A DNA stretch of 64,000 nt from Amblyornis subalaris (lineage: Eukaryota > Chordata > Aves > Passeriformes > Ptilonorhynchidae), in the NCBI GenBank assembly GCA_018881555.1, contig JACAXG010000034.1:1994615-2058614 (forward strand). Reading direction: 5' to 3'. The translations under genes were made by a program, and so were the position numbers. This document shows positions 26,661 through 41,100 of this stretch, in pieces (within the stretch, counting starts at the first letter, position 1; every line of letters begins with the position of its first letter). The notes beneath the pieces were generated by a model that worked only from the letters and a program-made list of their open reading frames with translations, was not told where the DNA came from and did not search any database.

Positions 26661-29600
26661 ATTCTCCCTCTAAATCGTCTCCATTTAAACAAAAAGTCCC
26701 AGCACACTTAGCAATTTCATATACATAAGTCATTTCATCACCTTTATTTCCTTTCTTTAAAGCTTTTAGATTCCAATATACACCTTTGGAGATGGGACAG
26801 ACACTGGAAAAGTACAAAGCATTCACAGTGTTGACGAACAATGTATTTATACAGAGATACAATATTTGTTTATTTTCTTTTCTTTCCCTAATAATTCCTA
26901 AAAGGTGACTTCTTCTGGACACTCACCAAACACTGAGCTGATACTTTTCACCAGCACTACCTATAACTATCCCAAGGTCTTGCTCTTGACAATTAACAAT
27001 CCCAGAGATCACAATTTTATATGTGGAGCTCAAGCTGTTTTCTTCCTCTGTGTCACTTTACATTTTGCAACACTGAATGTCACCATTTTAGAGCCCAGTC
27101 ACAAGTCTCAAGATACTCTTCTATAATTATTCTTGATCATTCTACCTTAAATCTCTAACAAGAGTAAATAATACCACGGCACTGCTCATTCCAAGATCAC
27201 TGACAAACAGGTTGAAATATGGTAAGATTTCCTTTTTTCCCAGTGTAGAAATCGGAATCTAGAATTAGCAATGGGGCATAGTGTCTTATACATGTATCTA
27301 CATCTAAAAGATGAGATAGGAAACAGTATAAATAATCACATTATCTCTAGCTATAGAATACTATTGAGTTAAATATAGGTTGATTTGATACAAAACAAAA
27401 TTAAATATTTTAAGACATTTGAAAGCTTTCTAAAATTTAAAAAGTGAAAGCAATTAAAAACAATCAACAAAAAAGAAGTCCTTTTGCAAGAGTACATCAC
27501 AAGTTTGTTGTTTAAAATGTGTTCAAAATAGTGCTGGAAGAGTTTAAGAATGACTCTATATTTTTATTTTCTTCATAGCATGTAATTTAGCTAAAGGAAA
27601 TGCAAATTCATTACATATCCTGGAATAGCTGGATTTGTATTTTGTTATTGGGTAAAAATTTTGATCGATGCAAAATGGCTCCTCGTTCTTTACAAGAATA
27701 CTCACTTTTAGCCCTATAAATATATCCTGCAGCTGCAANGTTACTGGATGTTCATTGGGCACATTTGATTTAAAATAAAGAAATGATAACTTGCCAGTAT
27801 AACACACAATGTGTGCTTGTGTGACTGCATATACAAGTACTTCTAATGCTCCTCAGGAATTAAAATATAAGCAAGTTTTGACTTGAGTAATATCATATGT
27901 ATACCAGTTGACATCTCTTTTCTTGTGTTTAACACAAATCTTTATTTCCAAGAAAATGCAGCAATAACTCTTTAAATGGGTGACAAAAGCAGTGACAAAA
28001 CATTTCAAAAATGCACCTTAAAATTCTGAAAATATATTATTGATTAAATTCTTCAGTTTCTAAATGAATCATCATCTTCACGAATATGTTTTTTAAAAAC
28101 TTTTTTTTCTATTTAATTTCCTATTTTTTTGTAATGTTGACATAATGTGGAATATTTTTAAATACAGATCCTTTTTCCCTGGCTTTTCAGCTTTCAAAAG
28201 ATCAGTGTTTAGCTCTTCTTCATACCTCTAATTCTGATATTTATACTTTTTGTGATCCAAATAAACAATAATTTTCTTTTAACACTGGAACATTTCAAGA
28301 AGCTATGAAAAGAGAAAAAAGGAAAGGCTAAGAAATATGAAAATGCCCTGAAGAATGGAAAATTGTAGATTAGGCTTCTTGAGAAGAAAACAGCTGACCT
28401 GTGTCACTCACCTGGGCAGTTCACTGCTGCTGCTAAGTCAGCCTTGCCCATGTGAAACTGTCCTTCAGATAACAACAACTGAGGATATGTTACAGACAAA
28501 AAAACTGAAATTAAAAATCTATCATCAAGGTGACCTGATTTTACAAAAATTCACTTTGCATTGAAATTTTTGCAGTGTCCAGTATTTTGAGGAGGCAATA
28601 TTTCAGTCTTAAATGCTAGATAGGATCTCACTTTGTAGAGAACTGCAATTAACTTAGTGACACTTCAGACAGAATTCAGCGAGGAAACTGTCTCCATGTG
28701 TTCTATTCTAGAGCTTAAAAGAAAGAAAAATGCAGCAAAACCCAGTTTAAGTCATACAAATCTGAGTTTTATACAGTTTAAAAAAAGAGGAAATGACCTT
28801 TCAAGGGGCAGCTGAGAATTTTTTCCATTAATACACTATTATTCGTAAGCAAAACTCTCCAGCCTTTTGTAAAGCTTGAGTGTATGAGAGGAGTAAAATG
28901 CTGGATTATTTGAAGCTCAAGAGTTCATTGGTTCAGCTTTCTTAAAATGATAGTGCTTTTGATGAGTAAGATTCAACTGCTGATAATTTATTGAAAAAAT
29001 CATTGTTTATTCCTAAACTAAGAAAATAATTCAATCACAAACCACAGTGAAATTGTTTATTCAAAGCAGGAGCTGATGAAAATTATTCTTATGATACTTT
29101 GATTTGACTTGAAATCTGTTATTCAGTGTATTTGATAAGAGTTTGAAACTTTTTCTCAGTTCAACAATTATAGAAAAAAATCCCATAAAAGTGAGATCTC
29201 ATAATAGGCAGAATTAACTCTTTTGAGTAGTTTTTAAGGTTATGTTATATAGTTCTTAAAAGTCAGCTAAGGATTGAGAGAAGTCAGGCTGAAAACCACT
29301 TGAGTTCTGGAGTCAAGGCCTGTGACTATGGTTAGTCCTGGTCAGAGTCTGAGGCAAAGTCAGGGCAGCAACAGCTCAAAGGTCCATCCACCTCTGCAGG
29401 GTCTGCTGGAGCTCACACACGGCTGAAGCTCAAAACCCTTAATATGAGAACAAAATGACACAACCCCATGAGATGTAAAGATATAAAGGTGTTTTATACG
29501 ATCTCAGGTCACACACCCTAAAGCTGAGTAAGGTTATGAATATAAAATATACTTAGTGTGAACTTCAAATCCTTTGCTAGAAGGCAGAAATGAGACAAAA

Positions 29601-32600
29601 AATGGAGCTGCTGACATTTCAGCCAGACGAGATGGGAATGGGGTAGCAGCTTTGAAAGCTGAGAGATAACTCAAGGAATGCAGAAGTCAGTGGCCTGGTA
29701 TAACACAGTGTTTCAAATACAGATTATTTTCAGAGCTAAATCAGGCTTTAAAGATACAAAAGTAACTTCAAGCCTTCCTCATACTAATCTTTCAGAGAAA
29801 ACAATCTCTGCTTAGTCTCTGAGGCTATGAATGCAGGACTTTGCAAATCCATTTGTTGAAATTCATGAAATTCAAGGTATATTTATAATGATTTGGCAGG
29901 TAGGTATAGAAGTCTCAGCACACATTAGTTTTGGAGCACCTCAACTCCACATGCACTCTTCTAAGCAGCTCAGTAGCTACTGTCCTGTGTGCCACATCCA
30001 NACATGCAATAGTCTCTCCCGATACAAAGCCTATCACAGAAAAAATCTTGGAAGTAGCCCCGACTTTCCCAACAAATCTTCTCTATCTGGTCTAAGCACC
30101 CCAACTAGTCAAGAATTAAATGGATGCAAATGCTTTTTCAGCATTTGAATTTCATCTAAAAACAGTGATTACCTGGTGGACATATCTATTTATATAGACA
30201 CTGGTCAAACGGACTCTGTAATAATTACCAAGTACCACCTACTGTCCACTAAAATCACTTTGAAGGGGTGATCCTCAAGTGAACATCTGGACATCTTCCA
30301 CACTAGATTTCCAGAACTGGATGTATAACAAGCNATTCCTACAAATAATGTGACCACTCGTCAGGTTTTGCTGTTCTCAGTTTTACTGCTTTTCTTTCTT
30401 CTGAGAGAATGTACACCTATTCACACAACTGCTGCAAGAAAGTTATCTATAACTTAAAACATAATTCAGCACGAAGAATACTTTTCCCTGCTACAGACCT
30501 CATAGGAAACTCTATCCATAACTAACTGGGCATGCCTCTCTACTTGTAAACTCTGGCAAAATATATGCTTCACCTGCTTTCTTTTTCTTTTTGAGCAATT
30601 TCTTACAATAATTTGCCACAGGGGAAAAAACAAAGAAACAAAACCTGATGTTTTATGTCCATTCAAAATACACCGTTTTGCGAAGGCAATGAACAAGTGC
30701 ACATCTGACCTTCTGGCATTTATAGCACAGAAACTAAACTGATTTCCATGAAGACACAAGCAGAAATCAAAACAACATCCAACATCCAAAATAAATTAAA
30801 CCAAGTCCCTTTCCCAGCCTGGTTTCTTCCAGATGTGTTCCATGATTAAATGCTTGGAGTGCTGGCTCTGACTGAGGCCTCTCCTGCAGTGGGGGCATTA
30901 TCAAAAACNTTCTCTTCCTTTCGGATATCTGGTAAGAACTGATGTTAATACTCAACTGCTCCCCCAGGAAGGGCACTGAGAGGGCCTCTGTCCTTTAACT
31001 CGTCAGCTGCTCTAAAGCTGCTGAGATTAACTCAGGATATTGAGGCAAATTCTCCTCTGTTAAATACATCTGTAATTAGGCAACAGTTCCAAGAATTGTA
31101 GGCACACAGACATACATGAAAAGTCCTCCAGAGAAACAGGGCTGCTTCTTTTACTTGTGCATTACACTGTAGTCTGGATCAGTGGTCACAAAAAGTATTT
31201 CTTGCATCTTAGAATTCCGAGCACTCTTGAAATACCTTTCTTTGTTACCCGAACAGGTCAGCCAGAGCAAACAGAATTCCATTCCTCAGACGATCTAGAG
31301 CATGTCCTTAAGCAGACACATGTGTGGCCACACAAAAATGTGTGCAAAAGTGTTTGCACTTAAATACAGAATGATCTATTAAGAACTTCCATTTCAAAAT
31401 CCTGTTGGAAGTCAGTCTCTAAACTTGCCATGACTTCTTCCAGTAACTCCCTAATCTCTCCCATTTACTGGTAAAGGCAGCATTCAATCATGTTGATATT
31501 GCACAAGTACTGCACTGTGAGTCAGAGCATTACGAGTGCATGCATATGACAATACTAATGTGAAGAGTGTTATTGAAGTTCACAGAAAATAATTTATATC
31601 TTTTTGTAATGCTGCGTATTAAATACTCTTATANTGCACCACAATATAAAATCAATTTTGGCTCTTATAAAGGTGTGAGAACAGTAGAATGAGGCAATTT
31701 GAGCTGTAGAAACTGTAGATTTTTGCTTCTTACACTCTATACAAGGATCAAACCTTTGAAAGAAGCATCAGCATTTAAGTCATGTGACACTGCAAGGATA
31801 TAATTAACTGGTTTTTGTTTGTTTGTTTCTGCTTTTCTAGTGTGGATAGTAAGGCTGCAGTAGATGGAAAAGTAGTTTTTTCTCCTAATTTTCCTTGCTG
31901 TCTTGCCTTGATTGCAGCAATAGCAACTACATTGATGTACCACGGTACACTTGACATCATCATGTTAATAACTGGCAACTCTGCTCATTTTTCCCAAGGC
32001 CTGCTGGGTAAATTCCCTGAGATCCAGTTATTTTTATAGAGGCTATCAGCAGGAGGGAGGGCTCTCCACACCATCTCTGAAATTCACAGTGTGCTGGCAC
32101 ATCGCAGCTGCTTTCCCAGAGACTGGGAGTATAATCAGCACTGCAGGATCTTCTGCAAAAATCAGGGAAAGACGTGTTTTAGCTCTCTCCAGAAGCCCAA
32201 GCAAACATATTCACTGCATGGATCTGAACCAGCACCCATCTTTGCTGCAGCCCAGGGAGTTAAAAAAAATGCTCAAGTCCAACCTGACTCTGGCAACTGT
32301 TCAGAAAAGAAAAGTACTGACCAACATTGGCTGTGGTTTCTTTAATTTGAAAATGAACCAAGTAAAAAATTCACTCAATACCTCACCAACAGGACAAAGG
32401 GAAAATAGCTATAGAGCCAGGAGCAGCTGAAATGTTTATTTAGCTGAGTCCCAAAGACACTCAGTCATACTGGTTATCTGTTCTATTTTTATGTAATAGC
32501 TACTGGGTTTTTTCTTAACCAGTGTACAACTGGGCTGAGAGTTAACATCTGAATTAGAGAAGCACCAGATGCAGAATTTAATGTATCAATGTATCAGCAG

Positions 32601-35600
32601 GGTTTCTCTGTCANGTCCTGTGGTCATGGGAGCTTTAATAGATCAAATGATGACTGTGAAGCAACTAACACTTACCCACCCCCCTAAAAAAAGAGAGAAC
32701 AGCTGAATGTGTTCCCAAGTACACAAAAAAAAATGTCCAACCAAAATAAAAGTAAAAGCAACAGTGATTATCCAAAGCTTAGCATAATTTTCAGTTATAA
32801 ATGAAAATCATTGCAGTAAGACTGGCCCTGTAAAGTGGTTGGCTTTTTTTTCCCTGAAAAAATTTACAACTGTTTGATAAACAAAAATTTTTAACAACCT
32901 ATTTAGAGAATTTATTATTTTGACTCAAAACTTAATCTCTGGACACAGACATTTCCTTTTCCCTCTGTCCTGCATCTCTTTGCTCCCTCNTCCTTCAGAG
33001 AGTCTTTGTATTTTAGAGCATATCTGAAAGCTTATTGGCTATTCTGTTTACAATGTTATTTTGCAGAGCTCTAATTACTAATGTATTTAGCATTCTGAGT
33101 CTAGAATTCAAGCCTTCTGACAAATTATTAATCAAGGATATGAGAAGCTCAAAAATAAGAAAATGAAAAGCTTATTTGTGGCCATAGGCGTGTTAATCTT
33201 TGTTATTAAGCAGTTAGGGGTGTTGACAGGAATACTAACACAAATCGTGTAATGGGAAAATTTCTGCATGAGAACTTTCTTTCCTGAGTGACATGTAGAT
33301 TAGTAGGAGCCCTCCTGCTACTCTGAGCTGTGCATCAACTTCCCTTCAGCCCATTTTGTTGAAACAACAAATCAATGTCAACTTACTTCACTCACTTATC
33401 TGACCTCCTCTAATCTGTTTATTAGAACCCTGCAGGAAAAAAATAAACAAAATTCTTTTCATCATATTTTTTAACAGGAGAGTAATAAATATAATAAATT
33501 TAATATACTTTTAAAAAAAAAACCCAAACCCACAACTCTAAGATCTCATAAACTTATGTAGGGAAACACTCATTTTCTTAGTCTCTCCCTTTATATTGAA
33601 AAAAGAGAACATGAACTTTCTGTACATTTTCGGTCACTGTGCTGAGCATCTCAAACCTTAGGAAAATTTTGCTTACAGGCAAAGAAAATAAATGTAAAGA
33701 AAGCAATTCCTAAACCACAATTTTTTAATCTCATTTAATTCTCTGGCAAAAGAAAAAGAGAAGGGGAGAAAGGAAAAGGGGAAATATGTTAAAATGAAAA
33801 GNCCTTTCCAGAAACTTGAAAGACCTATAAGCAATTGATGTTCAATTATAGTTTCCCAAATTGACTGTTCCACTACATCTTGAGAGCATTTTCTCCTGCC
33901 TGTATTTCCATCAATTGCTCATGAACATGTCAGGGAATGGGATTCTAAGCCTTATCCAAATTTCCAGTACAGCACATTGACTGCTTCTCCTTAGAGCCTG
34001 AGCTTTCCGTCAGAGAGGAAAATCGAATCAGTTTGATACTATTAGTTCTTGCTAAATCCATTTTGGCTGTTTCTTATGGCCTTATTAGACTCATAAGTAT
34101 CTGGTCATTGTTAACCTTTTTGCAAAGACAGAAGAAGAGGGCTTAGAATGCTTTCTCCCTTGCATTTACTGTTTTACTCTCTGATTAATTGAGAGCCTGA
34201 CTAATTTCCTTGTTCTCATTTTCACCTAATTTATTTGTAGAATCTCTTCCTTTCTTCACCCCAAGTAAACATCAATGCACTCAGCATTTTATCCTGGCTG
34301 ATGTTTAACTTAGAGGGCTTTGATGGCCTTTGAGAGACTCCTGATTTTTTTTCCATTTTTGTGTGTCTCCTTCAGTATTAAAGATATCATGATACAGCCA
34401 AATTACCTTTCATTGCCTTCTTACATTCCTCTGCTTTTAGACTGTTGGCTCTTTTGCTAATATGAGCTGAGTTAGTCATGTTGGATTCATTTATCTGGAC
34501 ACTTTTGTACCATCAGTGAATCTTGGTTTGTCAATTTTTCTAATAAAGTCCTCCTGCAGCACTGTGCTAACTCAGCAGCAGCAGTTTGAGCAGGGAGAGC
34601 TGCTGACCCCACCAGACATTCTGAACAAGCCTTTAGACAGCTGTTGTTCCAATCCCCACTGTAATGGTCATTTTACCTGGGAAGCAATGCAATTTGTGAC
34701 ACGTTCAATTCTCACTAAAAGCACAGGCACATTATGATACTATCTGGAAATGAAAATTTAGATTTAAGAAGTATGAGTCCTCCTAAAAGGATGATACAGG
34801 CCCAGCTAATTGCTTCAGTCAGGACATTACTAATGCTTTGCCTGTAAACTCCAGGCAAATTAACTGTCTCTGCCAGCTGCAGGTTTTGAACAAGGTACAA
34901 ATACTTTCTACTAATTTTAGTAATTTGGATTGTTATTGTTCAATAACTGCGAATCATCCAAGCCCTCGAAGCCAGACAAATAGTTGGCTACATACAGCAA
35001 TGGCCTCTGCTAATTCCTGTTTTTTCTACTTTATTACTGATACCAAACCTACCGGGATGGATAAGATGACCATTATCACCAGACACAGATAAAGACAGAA
35101 AATTTTATGACAGTTGCTTTTATAGTCAGGATTTCAGATGACTAGGGTAGTTAAACAAATATGATTCGGGAACATATGTTAGCTGTTATCTTAATGCAAA
35201 CATTGCTGTGAATATGTGAAATGAAANGTATATTTGGTGTTCATAGACTGATAACAGCAGACACTCAGATATAAAAAAGGTGCAAAGCAATTTAGTCTTG
35301 CAGATGCTCCACTGCAAAGGGCTACTTGGATGGGACTCAGCAGAGATGGTTGCTCTTATGCCAGTGATTTTCTCTGTAACCTATTGTATTATTTCTTTCC
35401 ACTCACTGACTTTGATTAGGGGAAAAGTGTTACTTCTGCCCGTGAATTTGTGCAGCACTGAATTTTTCATCTGAAATTAGGCTCTCATCCTAGAGAAAAT
35501 AAAACAATTAAAAAACCCCATCAAAAACATCTCCTCAACCATATAAAAATATCCATTCTATATAGCCATACAGCATTATTGGCTGTTAGCTGATAAACCT

Positions 35601-37167
35601 GTAGTAGCTGCTGTGTATCTACAATACACAATAAATATGAGAAATCCAGTTATGTCAATAGTAATACTTAAGCACTGCTGAAAAACACAGCTAAAGCACC
35701 TGCTTCTATCTGTGATGTGTAGAAAAGCAACAATTAGAGTCATTTAATTGACCTGATCCAAGTGCAGTTCTGGAGCTAACATATACAGAGATATCAACAC
35801 CCAATCTATTAGGGCAGTATTGACATTTGCAGGAATTGCCTTCTGAAGATTAAGATGAAACAAAGTTGGGATTGATTTAAGTATTCAAAAGGGTTTTATT
35901 CACTGGTTTTACACTGCAGCAACTGTCATTTCTGAAAGTCATATGGATTTAAATTGATTCGAAATAGAGTTCTTATTTAATTATCTGGCACAATTGCAGT
36001 ATATGAAACTTACTGATTACTGTGAGAGGCTCTCTGTGGCAAAAGCTTACAGCAAAGAGAGAAGGAAGTCAACAGATGAGAGAAGGATTGTTAACAGGCT
36101 GATGAAGAATGAAGACATACAAGGCTAAATCACCAAGGAGCATGTTTTGAAGTTCTTGCGCATTTCCAGATTGGCTAAGGATTAAGAGCTTTATGCAAAA
36201 ATAGATTGAAGAATTTCCAGCAAAATGAAATCATTTAGACTTCAAAGTGGAGCAGCAAACTTAAAACCATAAAGCTGTGGAAGAAATCGTGCTCTTTCAG
36301 AGCAATAACATCACAGTACTTTCAGAACATGCAGAAATCTGAATTTTTACACTCTCCTCAGACCAGAGGGATACAAAAATGCCTTCCTCAGCCTGTAACT
36401 TGGAGAGGCACAGATGCAGAGGCACTGATGAATGCTCTTGGTCCTGGCACCCTTTCTCTTGACTGCTTTTCACACAGGGGCATCAGTAGCACTGGGATCA
36501 GGTGAGAAAGTCATCCAAGGCAGCACATCCAAGGAAGCTTTCACATAAGGATATGTGGGAAGAGGGAGGGAAGGCATCACCGAGTGTTTGGGGGATTTGT
36601 CCCCAGGTTAGTGGTTGGTCTTATCAATATTCTCAGTGATGATACAGTACTTAAGTCTGCAAATCTGCTCTGAAAGACTTCCTAAATTTTGAGCCTCTCA
36701 GTGTTTTAAATGACATAAAACGTGGTTGGGTTTTTTTCTGGATAATCCAAATCAGGCTCAGTCACAAGATGTTCATCTTTGTCACAACTGAGGTAGCTTT
36801 GGACATACCAAAAAATTGAATGTGAAGAGTCTGAAGAAACTGTCATGTCAAAAGAGAGTCCTGTGAAACTCGGGATGATGTAGCAAGTTGGTGGAATTTG
36901 CAGAATCACAGTTCTGTAGTTGCTGGCTAAATTTCAGCCATCTTCAGGTCATGCAGAAATACTTGCAATTGCTTGCAAATGTACTGACTGAGAGCTGAGC
37001 TCTAGAGCATATGTGGCACCACAGTTTCCAAAATCACACCCATATCCATAGGGACTGGATGCCTTAGTGAGAAACACTGAGTTGCTCACAAGTGCATAAG
37101 ACGGATCAGACATTTATAATCAAGTAAATCAACAGTCTGATATGTTGCAGACCAGCTCCCAGATGGT

Positions 37168-37239
37168 CAAATCCTACNGGCCAGCTCAGGAAAATTATAT
37201 TTGAAGTCAGTGGGAATTTTACTGAGCCAGAACCTGCAG
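37168..37239 (-). repeat. Short semi-palindromic repeat, copy 1
   Basis: The core ttgaagtcagtgggaatttt resembles the reverse complement of the segment at 60584-60647 over about 28 bp. Both resemble a short repeat I recall from reptile and bird genomic sequence, in which an aagtcaatggga-type block and its complement surround a central tttt. That resemblance is from memory and unverified. The strand is set relative to copy 2. It is probably a fossil non-autonomous DNA transposon. Confidence 0.4.
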
Positions 37240-38085
37240 TGTTTGGTTCTGAAGAATGAAATACATTTCTGGCTACGGAACAGAACTCTACTGAACTTTA
37301 AAGATATACTTGGCCAACTGAAAATGCAAACTCAGAAGTCTGAGAAGTATCAAATTTGCTCTGACAGTACTTGATTCCACAAAAACAGCTCCACAGACCA
37401 TGTGGCTGTGGTTGTTTTTGCTTGAGGCTACCTCGCCTCCTTCAAGTTTGAGGAGATAAGAAATAATTGTCATTTTTCAGCCATCACTGGAAGCAGTTCC
37501 TAATACATAAGGCCATGGTATAACTCCTAGCATTCAGCCTGATGCTTATTCCTGGAAAAAATAATGAATCCAACTGTGGTTCCCTCCAGCTATTCCTCAT
37601 TATAAATGAGGGAACAGGAAAGATGCTGCTGCATGCTCTTTGAAGGTATAAGATATCGGGTTTAACAACACTATAAAGGACAACCCTTAATATCCTTTTA
37701 TTTCTTTGTTTATTTCTGAAGGGAGGTGGAGGAATTGGGCTTTCAAGGTCCATGTGGTAATTACCTGATTCCATGAGCTTCAGAGCAAAAATTTCTACAA
37801 ACTTTATTCTCCAAAATCTGAGACAGATGACTTGGCAAGTAAAGAACTGGAGGTATTTATNGGTTGGGAAAACTGAGGAGCTTATCCAACAAAATCACAC
37901 TTGCTTCTGAGGAGAAACTAACATGAAAATTAGGGATGCATTTTTGCCACACTTCAAATTGCTTTGAGCAAGATAAAATGTTTTCTGTTGACATTTTTGT
38001 ACAAATTCAGGTGATTATTTAGAAAGAACATGAAGCAAACCAAATCTCACATCTAAAAAATTCAAGACTAGTTTCCCTCTGATCA

Positions 38086-38117
38086 CACTTCAAGGACATT
38101 ATCACTTCAAGGACAGT
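38086..38117 (+). repeat. 17-bp-period tandem duplication
   Basis: cacttcaaggaca occurs at 38086 and again at 38103, each followed by a short t-rich end and preceded by atca-type sequence. Confidence 0.8.
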
Positions 38118-41100
38118 TCAGCACAAGTACTAAGATTTGGTTGAATTTCTGCTGAAATTCTACCCTCTCCCATGGTTTGCAGTGACATAAATTAAAAAGT
38201 AGCCAACTTCATTGTAATTAAAAATGTACTCCACTTTGAGGAAATACTCATTGCTGAAACTGAAATAAACTCAAGTTCTCAGATTTTTTAAAAAGCCAAA
38301 TAAGTTTGATACTTTTCCTACCTTTTTCTGCAAGAGTCAAATAAAATTATTTTTACATCCTCTTAAGTTCATCCATCACTGGTAAAATAATACAGGCTTT
38401 TGCAGATCACTCTCTTGCAACCACTCATAAATAAAGGGTACAGCTGCGTAAATCTACATCCCCTGTATGCCCTCTGCAGTTTTATGCCTAAATTAAAAAG
38501 TCAGAATCTATTTCATATTGTCAAATGGATCTTTAGCAACTGGGATTTGTTTTCATATTGTTGTACCTAGTAAGCATAGTGAATACATGAGCTTTTTCAC
38601 TAAATTAAATGAAAAGATTATTGCTTTTGCCCTAAGCAGACATTACAGAACATGCCCAGGAAGATAAACGTAGGAAGCAAAATATAGCAGAAGATTGAGT
38701 ACTTGTCAAAACCAAATTGAAGGCAGTAGGCAGCAAATTGGATTTTCTTCTACAATAACATGTAGTTCACATTCTACTACTGTAATGAATATTATAATGT
38801 GTGCTTTCTAATATAATATCTAGTGATGCATTTCTAGAACTATTTCTCTCAGCTTAAGGATATTCTAGTTATATCATGGCTCAGTACATAGTAATGATAA
38901 GTTTGTTCAGTTCACTGCATAGCCTTAAGGATATCTTTTTCTGAAGAAAGGAAAATATTAATCTCTGGATTTCTCTTTCAGTTATAGTGATTTTAAGATG
39001 TGAAACTTAGCAGATTTGCAACAATGTCTTCACACTGTCCAGCTCCCAGGTACCTATGGTTGCTTTGAGAAGCATCACATGATAAACAAGCATTAAACCC
39101 TCCCCAAAGCTTAGAAACAANACGGAATGCTGTGGCTGCAAATCTGGTTTGCAAATTATGGGTCCAAACCAACTTGATCCTCCTAAATTTATGAAAAATT
39201 GGAAAGGTGAGTGGTGAGGACACTCGTGATCACAAGTCACAGACTCAGTCTTTTCTGCTACAGGGATCAGCAGCGCTGGGCTGAGAATGCCTGGGGGGGC
39301 AGGTGACTCTGAGTGACACTCCCAGGACGGTCACTCTTTGACCCAGAACTGAACNCCATTCCACATGAGACAATAATTTTTACATTTATGAGAGAATCAT
39401 TTTTTGTTGTGTTTGTAGATGATAGAAAGGGGCTGGTGTGTGCAGTGCATAGAGCGTAGAGAAATGGAAACAGAAATAAAGATTTTTTTTATAGTGGATA
39501 TTAAACTTTACTATATATTTCAAAAGAAAGAAGTATAGGCGAAAAAAAGCAATAATGTGAAATGAGACAGGATCAGGTGGGTGAGAAGGGATGCCTGGTT
39601 GTCATAACAAAGCAATACCTTCCTGCACAATTTAGATCTTCAGGGAACATTTCTTGCTGAATTTAGCTTAAAAATAAGGCAATCAGAAAACACTGATATG
39701 CTGAGTCTCAAAGTGATAAAAAATGTACATGGATGCCAGCCTTGGGGATTACTGTATGTGTTCCATATCAGATAATAGCTGAAAACAAGTTGTATATTGT
39801 GCTGTCTAAATGGTATTTAAAATAAAGAAGCCAGGGAGCTCTACTATTACCATGCAGTCAGGAAGAGTGATGTTACTGCCTGTTGGTTCAAGGGCACCCA
39901 TAAAATGCTTCTTTAACAGAAGCAAGCTAATGCAGTGAAACAAAAGATAATCACTTTCAGGGCTTTAGTCAGAGGAAATTTAAAACTTGACTGGAAAAGT
40001 TATAAATATCCTGCATTTTTTAAACTCCTATCAGGGAAGAACAGATTTGATATTTAAGAATATATTAATTTCTGGTAATTACAAAAGAAAAAGAAAAGTA
40101 CCTTGACTGTTTAATCTGGGTTTTTTTTCCAAAGAAGATCCTACATTTCTTCAACAGAAGCAGCCTGAGGGAGGTGTGATGGCCCAAACCCACATCAAAA
40201 TTCAAATGTCTNTAAAACTTGTAATACATGGAAAATGTTTGTAGTACTGTCAAAACAAGCTTAATGTTTCTATCTTGGAGGAATTTCTGAAGAAGCTGTT
40301 AATATTTNGTGTGGTATCCAGTGTTTGGTCACTGTTCCACATCTTTCTTGACAATAGCTTTTATTGATTCCTGTGGGTTATTCAGGTCTCATGTTTAGAT
40401 TGTCACAAATCTGGTGTNTAGGACTTTACAGTTTCCATGAGTTCCAAGTTTAATTACAAGTGATTAGTTACTGCAGACATTACTCCTAATACTAATCCTA
40501 GAATTAATCCTGCTTTGGAGCTAATCTGTTGCTGTGTCATTATTTATTTATTAGATATTGATCATAGGATTTATGAAACACAGGAACCCAATTGGAAGAA
40601 TGTTTCTTTTGAAATAAAATTAGCTTAGCATGAAGATTACAGACAGATGAAATTCCTGGAAAACATATTTGGTTTTGTTACTTTTTTCCATGTAGACAAT
40701 TGAATTGTAATTGTCAGTAAAGAACTATGAAATACAATGAAAAATCATTATCAAATCCAAGGAAGGCAGCTGTCTCCAGCTGTGTTTCTCAGAAAACAGT
40801 GAGTAATAATGATGTACATTTCTGAAAACTGAAGTAAGAATAGAGAAAACCCNCACAACTTGGAAATGCCAAATACATGCAAGCTTGGAATGTGTTATAG
40901 GAAAGTCAAATAATCTTCTCTTAAACTTTAGAGTTGATTGGCTAAAAAGAGAATGCACAGTCAGTAGCCAAATGNAGGCCAGAGAAAATGAGAGGTAGCA
41001 CTGGGCCACTGCTGCTGATTTTCAAGACTGCACTGGAATTTCAAAGGCAAAAAGGGAAGTACATCTCAAAAAAACCAAAAAACTATGATTGGAAGGTGAC

